Shown piece by piece: positions 7,398 to 14,714 of a stretch of DNA of 14,714 nt. The translations under genes and the position numbers were made by a program. The DNA is from JBFHER01 sp041584055. Its GTDB lineage: Bacteria; Bacteroidota; Bacteroidia; Bacteroidales; UBA5342. The DNA lies in the NCBI GenBank assembly GCA_041584055.1, contig JBFHER010000075.1, forward strand, positions 1-14,714, written 5' to 3'. The notes beneath the pieces are model-generated. The model saw only the letters and a program-made list of their open reading frames with translations, was not told the DNA's origin and did not search any database. Each line of letters begins with the position of its first letter. Position 1 is the first letter of the stretch.

Positions 7398-7943
7398 TTA
7401 TGAGCCGGATTTGATGCTGCGAAGATAATATTTTATTTGTTCCACTAAAAATGTTTCATCCTTGTCATCTTTCAATTCAATAACAAGATCAAGACTATCT
7501 TCGGCAACAACCGATGCTTTACCTGCTTTGAATGTTGCATCTGCTATATCCGTCATCATAGCAGTTGTTTCACAATACACCATATCAAGCAGCAATACCA
7601 GATCATAGGTATTTGAAAAGTACCCCTGAATAATGTGCTCTTCAGGAAAACCAAATGAAGTAAGTTCACTTTTTGAAACAAAATCAATTTTGTCCTGAGT
7701 CAGACAAACATCGGCTAGCGATTTATCATTGTAGAAAGCCAAAGCGGTTACGTCCTTCCCCTCGCGGTTCATGGCATCAATAATCTTATTGATGCGCCCC
7801 AAACGCGACACGTCGGTGCCATCAAAAATAAGCAACACCGTTCGTGCCTTATGGAAGTCCATAAAGGCCCGATTTCGTCTGTGGCTAGTCTTTATCTCCC
7901 TGACTTTTTTTGAAAGTCTGTATTTTTTAAAGAATTTTATCAC
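7398..7943 (-). CDS. conserved-type protein of unknown function between ligA and dapA (181 aa)
   Basis: This is a soluble 181-residue protein. The N-terminus is strongly basic (about 1-35, with KKYRLSKKVREIKTSHRRNR). A mixed alpha/beta region follows, with hydrophobic strands ARTVLLIFDGTD and YDLVLLLDMVY, and the C-terminal part has acidic segments before a final helix. There is no membrane helix, signal peptide or known catalytic motif. I believe it belongs to a Bacteroidota-restricted family of unknown function (perhaps the one labelled DUF6913) often found beside dapA, but I cannot confirm this. The ATG is 1 nt from the ligA stop, so translation is probably coupled to ligA, and dapA follows 44 nt later. 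The basic N-terminus could bind nucleic acid or an acidic partner, but this is only a guess. Confidence 0.8.
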   Translation of the reverse strand: MIKFFKKYRLSKKVREIKTSHRRNRAFMDFHKARTVLLIFDGTDVSRLGRINKIIDAMNREGKDVTALAFYNDKSLADVCLTQDKIDFVSKSELTSFGFPEEHIIQGYFSNTYDLVLLLDMVYCETTAMMTDIADATFKAGKASVVAEDSLDLVIELKDDKDETFLVEQIKYYLRSIKSGS

Positions 7944-7944
7944 T

Positions 7945-9951
7945 TTATTGTTTCCCTATTAATTCTAAAAACTGATCCTCAGACAGCATGGGGATTTCAA
8001 GTTTTTTCACCTTCTCTAATTTGCTAGGCCCTATGTTATCTCCTCCTAATAAATAACTTGTCATCTTCGATATTGAACCTGTATTTTTTCCACCATTGTC
8101 CTCAATCATTTGTTTTAACTGATCCCTTGAATACTTTTGAAAGGTTCCGCTAATCACAATGTTTAAACCCTTTAGAATATCCGATTGTTGTTCCTGTTTT
8201 TCGTTGCTTAACTGAAACTGCAATCCTGATTTTTTAAGACGTTGCACAAGGAGGATATTTTTTTCATCCTTAAAAAATGCCTGAACGCTTAAAGCAATCC
8301 GGTCACCGATTTCATCAATTGAAATTAGCTCTTCAAAACCAGCGTGCATCAGGTTATCTATGTTTTTCAAAGCCATTGCCAGCTTTTTTGCTACCGTTGC
8401 ACCCACATAACGAATTCCGAGCGCAAACAAAACGCGTTCGTATGGCACCTGCTTTGATTGTTGGATGCTTTCAATGATATTCGTTGCCGACTTCTCACCC
8501 ATTCTATCGAGCGCTACAATATTTTCCTGTTTTATTTCATAGATATCCGCAACATCCTTTAATAATCCCTCCCTGTACAGAAGATCAATGGTTTCCGGCC
8601 CCATGGATTCAATGTTCATTGCCTTGCGACTGATAAAATGCTCCATCTTTCCTTTGATCTGAGGTGGACACCCAAGCCCATTGGGACAATAATGAGCCGC
8701 TTCTCCTTCTGGTCGTATCAATTCTGTCCCACATTCCGGACATTTTTTTATGAACGCAATGGGAGGACTCACTAAAATTCTTGCCTCCTTATCCACACCA
8801 ACAATTTTAGGGATGATCTCACCTCCTTTCTCAACCCATACCATATCACCTATCCTTAAATCCAGATTTTGAATGATATCAGAATTATGTAAGGAAGCTC
8901 TTTTTACAACCGTGCCAGCTATTTGAACAGGATCAAGATTCGCAACCGGTGTAACAGCACCTGTTCTGCCCACCTGATAACTGATGCTGTTTAAACGTGT
9001 AACAACACGCTCTGATTCAAACTTATAAGCAATGGCCCATCGTGGTGATTTTGCTGTATTTCCCAATTGACGTTGCAGGTGCATTGAGTTGACCTTGATG
9101 ACAATCCCATCTGTTGCTACTGGCAAAGTGTGACGTTGTGTATTCCAGCGATGAATGTAAGCCAACACATCCTCAATTGTTGCACACAACGCCATGTGTT
9201 CACTCACTTTGAATCCCCAGGACCTAGCTCTGGTCAGGTTTTCAAAATGTCCTTCCTCAGGCATATCATCACCCAACAAATAGTATAAATAAGCATCCAG
9301 TTTTCTTTTCTTTACTTCGCTTGATTTTTGAAGTTTTAAAGATCCGGAGGCTGTGTTTCTAGGGTTTGCCAGCAATGCTTCTCCCCTTTCTTCTCTTTCC
9401 CGGTTGAGATTTTCAAATACGCGAAAGGGCATTAAAATTTCACCCCTGATCTCAAATTTTTCAGGAAAGGCTGCCCCCATTAATTTCAAAGGGATGGATG
9501 GTATTGTTTTAATGTTTTGAGTAACATCATCCCCCTGCTCTCCATCACCACGGGTAACGGCACGAATCAGCACACCGTTTTCGTAGCTCAGGCTAATAGA
9601 GGCGCCATCGAATTTCAACTCACAAACATACTGAAACGCATCACCAATTACTTTCTTCACTCTTGCATCAAAATCACGCACTTCCGCCTCGCTGTAGGTG
9701 TTGCTCAGCGACAGCATGGGGTATTGATGTTTTACCTGTTTAAAATTTTGATCGTGGTCGCTTCCCACCCTTTGTGTTGGGGAGTTTGGATCCGCGAACT
9801 CCGGATGCTGTACCTCCAAAGCTTCAAGCTCTTTCATCATGCCGTCGAATGCCTGATCTGAGATCAGTGATTCATTTAACACATAGTAATGATGATTGTA
9901 AGTTGTGAGCTCCTGTCTTAGTCTTATGATTTTTTCTTCGATGCTATTCAT
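7945..9951 (-). CDS. ligA: NAD-dependent DNA ligase
   Basis: The enzyme seals nicks with NAD+ during replication and repair. Its 668 residues are the usual length, and all LigA domains are present. Domain Ia (1-70) has Tyr22, Asp32 and Asp36 of the NMN site. The adenylation domain has the AMP-accepting Lys113 in the KFDG motif, then TRGDGEQGDDVTQN, NPRNTASG and DGIVIKV. The OB fold covers about 318-400. A four-Cys zinc finger follows (C404, C407, C422, C428). The helix-hairpin-helix domain spans about 440-560. The C-terminal BRCT domain (about 592-668) has ISGTF and the GGK turn. Tyr23 and Phe35 replace the His and Tyr of the E. coli enzyme, as in other functional LigAs. It is the first gene of a minus-strand cluster with the 181-residue protein and dapA, divergent from gcvH. 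Confidence 0.98.
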   Translation of the reverse strand: MNSIEEKIIRLRQELTTYNHHYYVLNESLISDQAFDGMMKELEALEVQHPEFADPNSPTQRVGSDHDQNFKQVKHQYPMLSLSNTYSEAEVRDFDARVKKVIGDAFQYVCELKFDGASISLSYENGVLIRAVTRGDGEQGDDVTQNIKTIPSIPLKLMGAAFPEKFEIRGEILMPFRVFENLNREREERGEALLANPRNTASGSLKLQKSSEVKKRKLDAYLYYLLGDDMPEEGHFENLTRARSWGFKVSEHMALCATIEDVLAYIHRWNTQRHTLPVATDGIVIKVNSMHLQRQLGNTAKSPRWAIAYKFESERVVTRLNSISYQVGRTGAVTPVANLDPVQIAGTVVKRASLHNSDIIQNLDLRIGDMVWVEKGGEIIPKIVGVDKEARILVSPPIAFIKKCPECGTELIRPEGEAAHYCPNGLGCPPQIKGKMEHFISRKAMNIESMGPETIDLLYREGLLKDVADIYEIKQENIVALDRMGEKSATNIIESIQQSKQVPYERVLFALGIRYVGATVAKKLAMALKNIDNLMHAGFEELISIDEIGDRIALSVQAFFKDEKNILLVQRLKKSGLQFQLSNEKQEQQSDILKGLNIVISGTFQKYSRDQLKQMIEDNGGKNTGSISKMTSYLLGGDNIGPSKLEKVKKLEIPMLSEDQFLELIGKQ

Positions 9952-9970
9952 GATAAAAATTGTGCCTGGA

Positions 9971-9978
9971 CAAATGTA
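9971..9978 (-). promoter_or_regulatory. possible -7 promoter box for ligA
   Basis: The minus strand reads TACATTTG, an exact match to the Bacteroidota -7 consensus TAnnTTTG, 19 nt upstream of the ligA ATG. This would give a very short leader, which is common in this phylum. No TTG is seen at the expected 17-23 nt upstream, so the -33 box is missing or weak. Confidence 0.4.
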
Positions 9979-9995
9979 AAAAATATTACAGCGAT

Positions 9996-10042
9996 CGGAT
10001 GTCAGGAATCAAAAAAATAGCTGTGTTTATTTTTCACATCCG
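9996..10042. repeat. inverted repeat in the ligA/gcvH divergent intergenic region
   Basis: CGGATGT (9996-10002) and ACATCCG (10036-10042) are perfect 7-bp inverted copies separated by 33 nt. They sit between the two divergent starts and upstream of both. This could be a paired regulator site, but a 7-bp match over this distance may be chance. No U-tract follows, so it is not a terminator. No other feature is convincing between 9952 and 10086. Confidence 0.25.
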
Positions 10043-10086
10043 CTATAATTATTACTTTTACTTTTCAAAATTAAAAAAATAGAACC

Positions 10087-10464
10087 ATGAATATTCCACA
10101 AGAATTGAAGTACACAAAAGACCACGAATGGATTAAGGTAGATGGAGATATTGCAACAATCGGAATTACTGATTTTGCCCAGGGAGAATTGGGTGATGTT
10201 GTATTTGTTGAGGTTGAAACAGTGGGCGAAACCTTGAGCAAAGAAGACGTTTTCGGGACAGTAGAAGCCGTAAAGACTGTTTCAGATGTTTACATGCCTG
10301 TTGATGGTGAGGTTTTGGAGCTGAATGAAGCTGTTGAAGATGATTCTGAGATTGTAAACAAAGATCCTTATGGAAAAGGCTGGTTGGTAAAAGTGAAGGT
10401 TTCGGATGCAACACAATTAGATGATTTGCTTGATGCTGATCAATACAAAGCTTTGATCGCTTAA
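10087..10464 (+). CDS. gcvH: glycine cleavage system H protein
   Basis: H protein is the lipoyl carrier that shuttles the aminomethyl group between the P, T and L proteins during glycine breakdown. The protein has 125 residues, close to the family norm. The start MNIPQELKYTKDHEW matches the conserved YTxxHEW opening. The lipoylated lysine is K63 in EAVKTVSD, and the C-terminal part has NKDPYGKGWLVKVK. The start is preceded by A-rich sequence and no Shine-Dalgarno site, as usual in Bacteroidota. It is transcribed alone, divergent from ligA and convergent with the VanZ-like gene, with a terminator shortly after. No gcvT, gcvP or lipoyl-transfer gene is visible nearby. The identity is secure. 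Confidence 0.98.
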   Translation: MNIPQELKYTKDHEWIKVDGDIATIGITDFAQGELGDVVFVEVETVGETLSKEDVFGTVEAVKTVSDVYMPVDGEVLELNEAVEDDSEIVNKDPYGKGWLVKVKVSDATQLDDLLDADQYKALIA

Positions 10465-10471
10465 AAAATAC

Positions 10472-10858
10472 TTAAATACTGGTTGAGGCAGGTTTCATTC
10501 GGGATCTGCCTTTTTTTGTAATCAGAAACACAAGAAGAGCGCCTGTTGTATCAGCCAATAAATCAAACCAGTCCCCGGAACGACCTTCTATCAAGCCCCA
10601 TTGAATTATTTCCAGAATACCACCATATAAGGCCGGATACACCACAAGAACCGGAAACCAGTTTTCGCTTCTATTAAATGAACGTTGTTCAAAGAAGATC
10701 AAAAATGAAAGAACGAAAAACAGGCCGAAGTGAACAATCTTATCCAGTCCGGGCACTTTAAACTCAGGAGGCTCCACAGGTACTTTTTTGATCATCAGCA
10801 GGGCGAGAATCACAACAGCCCACAACATACTTTTCCAATGTAGTTTTAGTTTATTCAT
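10472..10858 (-). CDS. VanZ-family membrane protein
   Basis: This 128-residue integral membrane protein has about four hydrophobic helices, near residues 11-24, 41-56, 70-88 and 98-113. Family marks are the charged DKIVHFGLFF segment in the second helix, the EIIQWGL segment and the D-x-x-x-DxxG pattern in DLLADTTGALL. VanZ-like proteins are named after the teicoplanin-resistance accessory gene, but most chromosomal members have no proven role, so resistance should not be inferred. The ATG overlaps the end of the histidine kinase gene by 8 nt, implying coupled translation. The last dozen or so codons, encoding a basic tail (KKGRSRMKPASTSI), overlap the convergent gcvH terminator. The stop is 7 nt from that of gcvH. 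The family call is good and the function is unknown. Confidence 0.85.
   Translation of the reverse strand: MNKLKLHWKSMLWAVVILALLMIKKVPVEPPEFKVPGLDKIVHFGLFFVLSFLIFFEQRSFNRSENWFPVLVVYPALYGGILEIIQWGLIEGRSGDWFDLLADTTGALLVFLITKKGRSRMKPASTSI
10486..10517 (+). terminator. intrinsic terminator of gcvH, inside the vanZ-like coding region
   Basis: AGGCAG (10486-10491) pairs with CTGCCT (10506-10511). The stem can be lengthened inward by weaker G-T and T-A pairs around a small loop. The T tract is seven (10511-10517). It lies about 20 nt after the gcvH stop on the plus strand. No A-run precedes the stem, so it works in one direction. It falls within the last codons of the convergent VanZ-like gene. Confidence 0.8.
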
Positions 10859-12647
10859 GATACGCCAACAAAGTAAATTTAAAGGTTGAGCCTTTATTTT
10901 CCGTTGATTCTACCCAAATGGTGCCATTATTTCGCTCAACAAAATCCTTGCATATAATTAAACCCATTCCTGTTCCTTTTTCATTTTCTGTTCCAGGCGT
11001 GGTCTGAAATCCTTCAAGCGAAAACAGTTTCTTCCTTGCTTTTTCCTTTATTCCTACCCCATTATCCGAAACATAAACCACCACATAGGTATCATCTTTT
11101 TGCTTGACTCCAACTTCAACACTCCCATGCCTCGGACTAAACTTTATGGCATTGGAAATAAGATTCCTTAAAACGGTTTCAATCATCTGAGGATCAGCCA
11201 TCGCAAAGAATTCCTCCTGGGCATTTATTTTTAACTTTATCTCCTTTTTAGAAGCCTGCATATGCGAAAAGCGAACCGCATCGTCAATAATTTTATTCAC
11301 AAAGATTATCTCTGGTTCCTGCACCGCAGCATCGTTTTGATTTCTTGCCCAGATTAAAACATCATCAATCAGGCGAATCAACATTTTGGTAGAGTTATCC
11401 ATTGCGGTAACAATCTTATGCCGCGATTCTGAAGACATGTTTACAAAGTCGTCTCTCAAAATGTCCACAAATCCGGTCACAGACGCCAGTGGGTTTTTTA
11501 AATCGTGTGCCAGAATAGATATAAACTTATCCTTCATGCCATTGGCCACTTTCAAATCATGACTTGATTCAATCAAGCGCTGTTCAAAAAGCTTTCTTCG
11601 TATCACCATACTCGTAAACAGAAAGCTTAAAGAAGCAACAAAAACAAGCCCAAAAGTCAATAGTAAAATATCCTTAAAGTCAAACAGACCTGCAATTCCT
11701 TTTCTCAGCTGTGCCTGTGGTAAGTGACTGACAATGTACCATGTTTCAGAGATATGAGTGACATCCACATTCACTTTGCTAAAGTTGTATTCACTGATTG
11801 TACAAAACGAAAATATTCCTTTGGCAGTTGAAACAGTGGCCTTATCTGTACTTCTCATCAAGCGATCGATCCTTGGAAATTCATCTTCAAACTTGAATCC
11901 TGATCCTTCTAACAGATGAGACGACCAGTTTTTTAATGGATCAGGCCCCATTAGATAATATCCTTCATCATTCAGCATATAGGTTTGCCACCCTTCTTTC
12001 TTACCCATATCTCGAAGTGAATGTAAAAATGTTTCTCCCAGGAGATTGAATACAAGGACACCTTTTCTAGAATTATCTGCATCAACAATTGGCGTGGCAA
12101 TGCGTATCACAGGCTTCACCGGATATTGAATAAAGTCATTTTCCTGATTCAGATCAAATTGTGAAAGGTAAATTTCATTTTTCCTTAACTTAATTGTTTC
12201 CTTAAAAAAATCCCTGGTTCCCTTAAACTGAAGGTCCTCCCTGGATACGGCATGAGGAATCCTTCCTTCATAATTCACGCGGATTTGCTCATCACCATAG
12301 GCATCTATAACCCGGATCTGGTCATACAATCCGGTATAGGTCATTAATTCAGAAAACTGATCAGTCAAATTCTTTCGAGCCTTTGCTTTTTCGACCTCAG
12401 TCCCTTTGAAAAAAGTTAGAATCTGTTCCTGATTTGCGATGGATTTTAATTCTGAATCGATGAAACGAAAATATTCAACCATTCGCCCGGTTCTCAATTC
12501 TATTTCCTTTTCCTGTTCATTGTTAGTTGAAAGAATATACCTCTGTACACGGCTATTATAATACATATATCCAATCACTCCAACCGGAATTAGTAATATA
12601 AAGAAGTAGATTATAAATCTGCTTATGTACGCTTGAACTGAATTCAC
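10851..12647 (-). CDS. membrane sensor histidine kinase with periplasmic dCache-like sensor
   Basis: This 598-residue transmembrane kinase has a first membrane helix at about 11-29, a periplasmic region at about 30-325 and a second helix at about 327-348. The periplasmic part resembles a double Cache sensor: YDQIRVIDAYGDEQIRV, then IYLSQFDLNQEN, then PVIRIATPIVDA and VLVFNLLG. The kinase core has the HisKA H-box LAHDLKNP with phosphoacceptor His381, the N-box NLISNAIKF (495-503), the G1 box DNGVG (528-532) and the G2 box GTGMGL (558-563). No HAMP or PAS domain is obvious between helix 2 and HisKA. The start is a GTG (12645-12647), supported because it places the first helix correctly. It overlaps the VanZ-like gene by 8 nt. 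No response regulator is visible, so its partner is elsewhere. The ligand is unknown; Cache domains often bind small metabolites. Confidence 0.93.
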   Translation of the reverse strand: MNSVQAYISRFIIYFFILLIPVGVIGYMYYNSRVQRYILSTNNEQEKEIELRTGRMVEYFRFIDSELKSIANQEQILTFFKGTEVEKAKARKNLTDQFSELMTYTGLYDQIRVIDAYGDEQIRVNYEGRIPHAVSREDLQFKGTRDFFKETIKLRKNEIYLSQFDLNQENDFIQYPVKPVIRIATPIVDADNSRKGVLVFNLLGETFLHSLRDMGKKEGWQTYMLNDEGYYLMGPDPLKNWSSHLLEGSGFKFEDEFPRIDRLMRSTDKATVSTAKGIFSFCTISEYNFSKVNVDVTHISETWYIVSHLPQAQLRKGIAGLFDFKDILLLTFGLVFVASLSFLFTSMVIRRKLFEQRLIESSHDLKVANGMKDKFISILAHDLKNPLASVTGFVDILRDDFVNMSSESRHKIVTAMDNSTKMLIRLIDDVLIWARNQNDAAVQEPEIIFVNKIIDDAVRFSHMQASKKEIKLKINAQEEFFAMADPQMIETVLRNLISNAIKFSPRHGSVEVGVKQKDDTYVVVYVSDNGVGIKEKARKKLFSLEGFQTTPGTENEKGTGMGLIICKDFVERNNGTIWVESTENKGSTFKFTLLAYHE

Positions 12648-12671
12648 AAAAAAAAATTAACTGAGGTCAAA

Positions 12672-12679
12672 CAAATGTA
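12672..12679 (-). promoter_or_regulatory. possible -7 promoter box for the histidine kinase
   Basis: The minus strand reads TACATTTG, the same octamer as upstream of ligA, 24 nt before the GTG start and in the 38-nt gap after the GH3/serine hydrolase gene. It suggests the kinase and VanZ-like genes can be transcribed separately from the upstream gene. No good -33 TTG lies at the right spacing. Confidence 0.4.
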
Positions 12680-12685
12680 AGATTT

Positions 12686-14714
12686 TTAATTAAAATCATG
12701 CATATTCTGATAGATAAGCTCCTGTATTTTAGTCCGAACATTATTGTCTATTAACTTTCTATTGTATGCATTTGGATGAATTCGGTTAGATAAAAAAATA
12801 TAAATAAGCTCATACGCCGGATCAATCCAAACCATTGTACCGGTGAAACCGGAATGGCCATAACTCAACATTGAAGCGGAAGGACAAACAGGACTAATTT
12901 TGGTCGAGTCCGCTTCAGGTTTATCAAATCCCAATGCTCTTCGGTTTTCGCTATTTCCTGAATGTGTAAAAAAATCTACTGTTTTCCAGTTAAAGTAAGT
13001 GTGCCCACCATAAGTTCCTCCATTCAAAAGCATCTGAGAGAACTTCACCAAATCCACCGAGTTTGAAAACAATCCCGCATGGCCGCCAACACCGTTCTGC
13101 ATGGCTGCACTTTGATCGTGCACCTGTCCATGCACCAACCCTTTTCTGAACAACAAGTCCATTTCTGTTGGAACGATTTCAGACTTATCGAACTTATCCA
13201 GAGGATTAAACAAGGTACTGTTCATCCCAAGCTGCTTGTAAAAATGTGACTCTGCATATGCATCAATGGATTCTCCTGTCAGGCTTTCTGACACCGCTTT
13301 TAAATAATGAAAGTTAAGGTCACTGTAACGATACAATTTTGATGAATCAACCCGACTGGTATCTATCCAGGTAAAAATCGAATCTTTTAGTGGACCAAAT
13401 AAATACATGTTGTTTGTCACCTTATATGGAAATCCGGCCTCCGGCTTTCGGCTTACCCAGTCTTTTTTAAAACTAACTTTCTTGTTTGCGAATAAACCAG
13501 CACCCAGAGGAATTGAAAAGATGGGTGTTTCCCGATTAAAAAATAAACCTTCCTTCAGTTTTGCCTCATCAAGCACATAAAGATAATAGGGAATAAAAGG
13601 TTGCAGCCCTGATTGATGCAATAGCAGTTCTTTGATTTTTATGTTTTGTTTAAATGCGTCGGAAGCAACACCTGGAAAATCGGCCAACTGCTGATTCAAA
13701 TCCAACTGGTTGTGCTCCACCAGATCCATTATAATAGGTGTTGTACAAATCGCTTTTGTAACAGATGCAATATCGTACAAATGATGCCAGACAACGGGCA
13801 CTGAATGATCGTAGGTATGAAAACCATAACACTTGTTCAGAACAACATTTCCATTTTTTGCAACCAGTACCTGACACCCCGGCGTCGCCTCGTCACTTAT
13901 TGCATCATTTACAACAGAATCGATCTGCTCAATCATCAATGGAGAGAATCCTTCATTTAGAAAAGAGGTGAAACCTACCCTGCTTTTATCTGTTTTTAAT
14001 CCAAAACCTACAGGGTATTTATCTGATAGACTTACAGGTAGTTCGCCCCTGCCTGAGATTCCCCCAACGATGAGCTGTGCCGCTTTTTCATGAATCAAAT
14101 CACGGTTGTCGTAAGCAACAACAAACCCGTCAAATTTATCCAAAAAAGAGTCTTCAGTATTGCGTAAGGCATAAGGATTGGCAAAAAGCACCCCAATTAT
14201 TTCTTTCTCCGCCGGCAGAAATGCAACGAGCTCTTTAATTAATTTATTTAGGCCATAGTTATTTTTCATACTGCTGACAGAACCGTAAATTGGCAAAATA
14301 ATTCTATCATAAGCACCAATCCCAACAATATCTGTAGTGAGATTTCCTTCTTTATCCTTCAGATTCATCCACTGAAAGTCACCATACATACTTAACATTT
14401 CCCTAAACTGATCTTTGTTGTTGTTATCAAAGGAAATGACAACGCTTTTTTTTGTTAAATCTCTGATGGGCAATGTATTGTTTTCATTTCTCAGCACAGT
14501 AAGCGATTGTCCAACAACCCTATCAACAACGGCCTGTGCTTTCGTTTCATTGAATGTTCCATTTTCCATGGATTTGTGGAGTTGAAGAACATATTTTTGC
14601 TGCAAAATTTTTAGCACCCGCGCATTTAAATCCGACATAGAGATTGTGCCAGAATTTAAGCCGTCATGAATCTGTTCAGTGGCTTCTTTTATATTTGCAG
14701 GAAATAAAAGAATA
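12686..14714 (-). CDS. GH3 glycosidase (C-terminal part) fused to a serine beta-lactamase-type hydrolase, 5' end outside window
   Basis: The frame is open to the right edge, so the ATG at 14636-14638 is internal. Upstream of it, ILLFPANIKEATEQI and DGLNSGTIS are typical of the end of a GH3 (NagZ-like) barrel. Residues are counted from that ATG. Positions 1-210 complete the GH3 unit, including a GH3-C-like region ending GGISGRGELPVSL. A beta-lactamase/PBP-type serine hydrolase domain follows (about 231-650), with nucleophile motif SVTK (Ser292, Lys295), YSD (438-440) in place of Y-x-N, and HSG (595-597) in place of K-T-G. Such fusions are known in Bacteroidota and are expected to be exported and to act on peptidoglycan or muropeptides. 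The signal peptide would lie outside the window. The YSD and HSG forms fit an esterase or peptidase more than an antibiotic-hydrolysing enzyme. The substrate is not provable here. Confidence 0.9.
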   Translation of the reverse strand, partial: ILLFPANIKEATEQIHDGLNSGTISMSDLNARVLKILQQKYVLQLHKSMENGTFNETKAQAVVDRVVGQSLTVLRNENNTLPIRDLTKKSVVISFDNNNKDQFREMLSMYGDFQWMNLKDKEGNLTTDIVGIGAYDRIILPIYGSVSSMKNNYGLNKLIKELVAFLPAEKEIIGVLFANPYALRNTEDSFLDKFDGFVVAYDNRDLIHEKAAQLIVGGISGRGELPVSLSDKYPVGFGLKTDKSRVGFTSFLNEGFSPLMIEQIDSVVNDAISDEATPGCQVLVAKNGNVVLNKCYGFHTYDHSVPVVWHHLYDIASVTKAICTTPIIMDLVEHNQLDLNQQLADFPGVASDAFKQNIKIKELLLHQSGLQPFIPYYLYVLDEAKLKEGLFFNRETPIFSIPLGAGLFANKKVSFKKDWVSRKPEAGFPYKVTNNMYLFGPLKDSIFTWIDTSRVDSSKLYRYSDLNFHYLKAVSESLTGESIDAYAESHFYKQLGMNSTLFNPLDKFDKSEIVPTEMDLLFRKGLVHGQVHDQSAAMQNGVGGHAGLFSNSVDLVKFSQMLLNGGTYGGHTYFNWKTVDFFTHSGNSENRRALGFDKPEADSTKISPVCPSASMLSYGHSGFTGTMVWIDPAYELIYIFLSNRIHPNAYNRKLIDNNVRTKIQELIYQNMHDFN

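Noticed and set aside
9844..9888. LigA NMN-site substitutions (Tyr23 and Phe35 instead of His and Tyr)
   Set aside because: The same residues occur in other functional LigAs (for example Tyr-Tyr and AEFD in mycobacterial enzymes as I recall), so this is not evidence of lost activity.
10472..10858. Glycopeptide antibiotic resistance from the VanZ-like gene
   Set aside because: No vanHAX or vanRS-type genes are present, and most chromosomal VanZ-family proteins have no shown link to resistance.
13650..13971. Short overlapping frames on both strands within the GH3/serine hydrolase gene
   Set aside because: They lie wholly inside a well-supported coding region in other frames and show no domain signal.
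12686..14638. Beta-lactam resistance enzyme
   Set aside because: The domain is fused to GH3 and carries YSD and HSG instead of the classical motifs, so an antibiotic-hydrolysing role is not supported.
1..14714. CRISPR arrays, IS elements, phage genes, tRNA or rRNA
   Set aside because: No regularly spaced repeats, transposase or integrase motifs, terminal inverted repeats, or RNA-gene folds were seen on either strand.

Overview
The window looks like ordinary core chromosome of a member of the Bacteroidota, probably a Cytophagales-like environmental lineage. The evidence is the AT-rich sequence, start codons that lack Shine-Dalgarno sites and are preceded by A-rich stretches, TAnnTTTG-like promoter boxes, and a gene set typical of the phylum: a five-unit DUF349 protein, an ECF sigma factor paired with a membrane protein ending in a TonB-like domain, a DHOD-like flavoprotein, and a GH3/beta-lactamase fusion. 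I see no IS element, phage gene, CRISPR array, rRNA or tRNA. The species cannot be named from this sequence alone.

Layout from left to right. (1) The 3' part of dnaX on the + strand (2-899) is split into two reading frames at a run of ten A residues (240-249). The frame read directly ends just after the run and would give a gamma-like short protein. The tau-type C-terminal domain lies in the +1 frame. (2) A tight minus-strand cluster (3820 to 901) encodes an ECF sigma factor, a single-pass membrane protein that is the likely anti-sigma factor, a DHOD-like FMN protein and a 97-residue helical protein. It ends 1 nt from the dnaX stop. (3) A large DUF349 protein on the minus strand (6210 to 4090) ends in a clear intrinsic terminator. 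(4) A minus-strand operon, ligA, then a 181-residue protein, then dapA (9951 to 6472), links DNA ligation and lysine/peptidoglycan precursor synthesis. (5) gcvH on the + strand (10087-10464) diverges from ligA, and its terminator lies inside the 3' end of the convergent vanZ-like gene. (6) A minus-strand pair follows, a dCache sensor histidine kinase overlapping a VanZ-like membrane protein (12647 to 10472). (7) A minus-strand gene runs off the right edge; it encodes the C-terminal part of a GH3 glycosidase fused to a serine beta-lactamase-type hydrolase.

The observation most worth checking is the dnaX arrangement. Run lengths A10 and A11 both terminate within a few codons, while A9 or A12 restores one continuous tau reading frame. 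This fits transcriptional slippage (the mechanism known for Thermus thermophilus dnaX), but a homopolymer sequencing error could look the same. I found nothing that amounts to a wholly new multi-gene system. The remaining findings concern gene organisation and protein architecture.
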